64,000 nt of DNA from positions 1,737,191 through 1,801,190 of the forward strand of contig CP091241.1 of assembly GCA_027627685.1 (NCBI GenBank). Direction: 5' to 3'. The notes below the pieces were generated by a model that had not been told where the DNA came from, made no database searches, and saw only the letters and a list, made by a program, of their open reading frames with translations. The position numbers were made by a program, and so were the translations under genes. This stretch comes from Hyphomonadaceae bacterium ML37. Its GTDB lineage: Bacteria; Pseudomonadota; Alphaproteobacteria; Caulobacterales; Maricaulaceae. This document shows, piece after piece, positions 63,349 to 64,000 of the stretch (position 1 is its first letter; each line of letters begins with the position of its first letter).

Positions 63349-64000
63349 ATCAGGCCGCAGCTTTCCATGGCCGCGCGCACGCGCGCCTTCACCGGCTCCG
63401 GGCACGGCGTGAGCGGCAGGCGCACCTCGTCCGAGCACAGACCCAGCAGGGACAGGCCATATTTCACCGGCGCAGGGCTGGGCGCAGCGAACAGGGCGGC
63501 GTGCAGGGGCGCGAGTTTGTCGTGCAGCGCGCGCGCCTCGTCCCAGCGCCCTTCCAGCGTGGCGGTCTGGAACCGCGCGCACAGCTGCGGCGCCAGATTG
63601 GACGTGACGGAGATGGCCCCCACCCCGCCATGGGCATTGAAGCCCAGCGCCGTGGCGTCATCGCCCGACAGCTGGATGAAGCGGTCGCCGATCAGCACGC
63701 GGTGATCGGTGACGCGCTCCATGCGCGCGCTGGCGTCCTTGCTCCCGATGACATTGGGGTGGCGCGCGAGGCGCGCCATGGTCTCTGGCAAGATGTCGAC
63801 CACCGAGCGGCCGGGGATGTTGTAAACGAAGATCGGCAGGGCGACCGCGTCGGCCACGGCCTCGATATGGGCGGCGATCCCATCCTGGGACGGCTTGTTG
63901 TAATAGGGCGCGACCACCAGGCCGGCGTCCGCGCCGACGGTCTTGGCGTGGCGCTGCACCTCGATAGTGGCGGCTGTCGCATTGCTGCCTGTCCCGGCGA
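63345..64000 (-). CDS. dapA: 4-hydroxy-tetrahydrodipicolinate synthase, 5' end outside the window
   Basis: Condenses pyruvate with aspartate semialdehyde in lysine and diaminopimelate synthesis. The frame is open to the window end, where the minus-strand sequence begins [18 protein letters not shown], the conserved early block of DapA, so about 40 N-terminal residues are missing. Visible motifs are [14 protein letters not shown], the tyrosine in [10 protein letters not shown], the Schiff-base lysine in VIGSKDAS and [11 protein letters not shown]. It is coupled to smpB by ATGA overlap. Confidence 0.97.
   Translation of the reverse strand, partial: AGTGSNATAATIEVQRHAKTVGADAGLVVAPYYNKPSQDGIAAHIEAVADAVALPIFVYNIPGRSVVDILPETMARLARHPNVIGSKDASARMERVTDHRVLIGDRFIQLSGDDATALGFNAHGGVGAISVTSNLAPQLCARFQTATLEGRWDEARALHDKLAPLHAALFAAPSPAPVKYGLSLLGLCSDEVRLPLTPCPEPVKARVRAAMESCGLI

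Overview
The window is GC-rich chromosomal DNA from an alphaproteobacterium, most likely a marine or hypersaline stalked-bacterium relative (Maricaulales/Hyphomonadaceae type). This placement is inferred from gene content and not from any rRNA. The evidence is an ATP12-type F1-ATPase chaperone, type-2 heme A synthase, class I PHA synthase, several large TonB-dependent receptors, a glpX-recJ pair, a crcB-rluC-HAD-atp12 operon, and a family of short membrane proteins matching what is known as DUF6090. No plasmid, phage or CRISPR core genes are visible.

Layout. Bases 1-1355: the end of ppa and a LOG-family protein. Bases 1451-7271: the most unusual region, a tandem run of seven DUF6090-like single-pass membrane proteins plus one unrelated small membrane protein. 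Six of the seven paralogues are intact and coupled by ATGA or TGATG overlaps; the first carries an in-frame TAA. Bases 7391-10657: tRNA-Glu, recJ, glpX and a small lipoprotein, all on the minus strand. Bases 10751-12853: PHA synthase with a histone-H1-like basic tail. Bases 12854-13855: non-coding DNA with two copies of a palindromic repeat. Bases 13856-17482: an ArnT-like/GT2 glycosyltransferase pair and rpsI-rplM. Bases 17780-24831: a lipoprotein, ctaA, a two-subunit acyl-CoA dehydrogenase behind an ACGT-type operator, an ABC-F protein and ndk.

Bases 24883-35000: tRNA-Thr with a repeat cluster, a methyltransferase, a lipoprotein cytochrome c, a TonB receptor, a VOC-type lipoprotein, tRNA-Phe with the same repeat cluster, a second TonB receptor and an outer-membrane porin. 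Three transcription starts here share the palindrome TGTCCGGACA or a close variant. Bases 35120-37400: ruvX and two AEC transporters. Bases 37509-39000: an AT-richer patch beside tRNA-Tyr with a YkuD-like protein and a frameshifted GIY-YIG gene, probably acquired. Bases 39144-46631: rlmB, a GIN-domain repeat protein, an AidB-like dehydrogenase, a sodium:solute symporter, a RidA-like protein, a DUF4168 protein and an ECF sigma/anti-sigma pair.

Bases 46749-51228: the atp12-HAD-rluC-crcB operon and a MarR/Acg-type oxidoreductase pair. Bases 51508-64000: a small membrane protein, rarA, small envelope proteins, a QueD-like protein, rpmF, pyrG, eno, a ThDP enzyme, an amidohydrolase pair, smpB and the 3' part of dapA.

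Most genes are housekeeping. The accessory interest lies in the DUF6090-like array, the TGTCCGGACA sites, the tRNA 3'-flanking repeats, and several enzymes that lack a family-defining residue (QueD-like, CrcB, RidA-like, second amidohydrolase).
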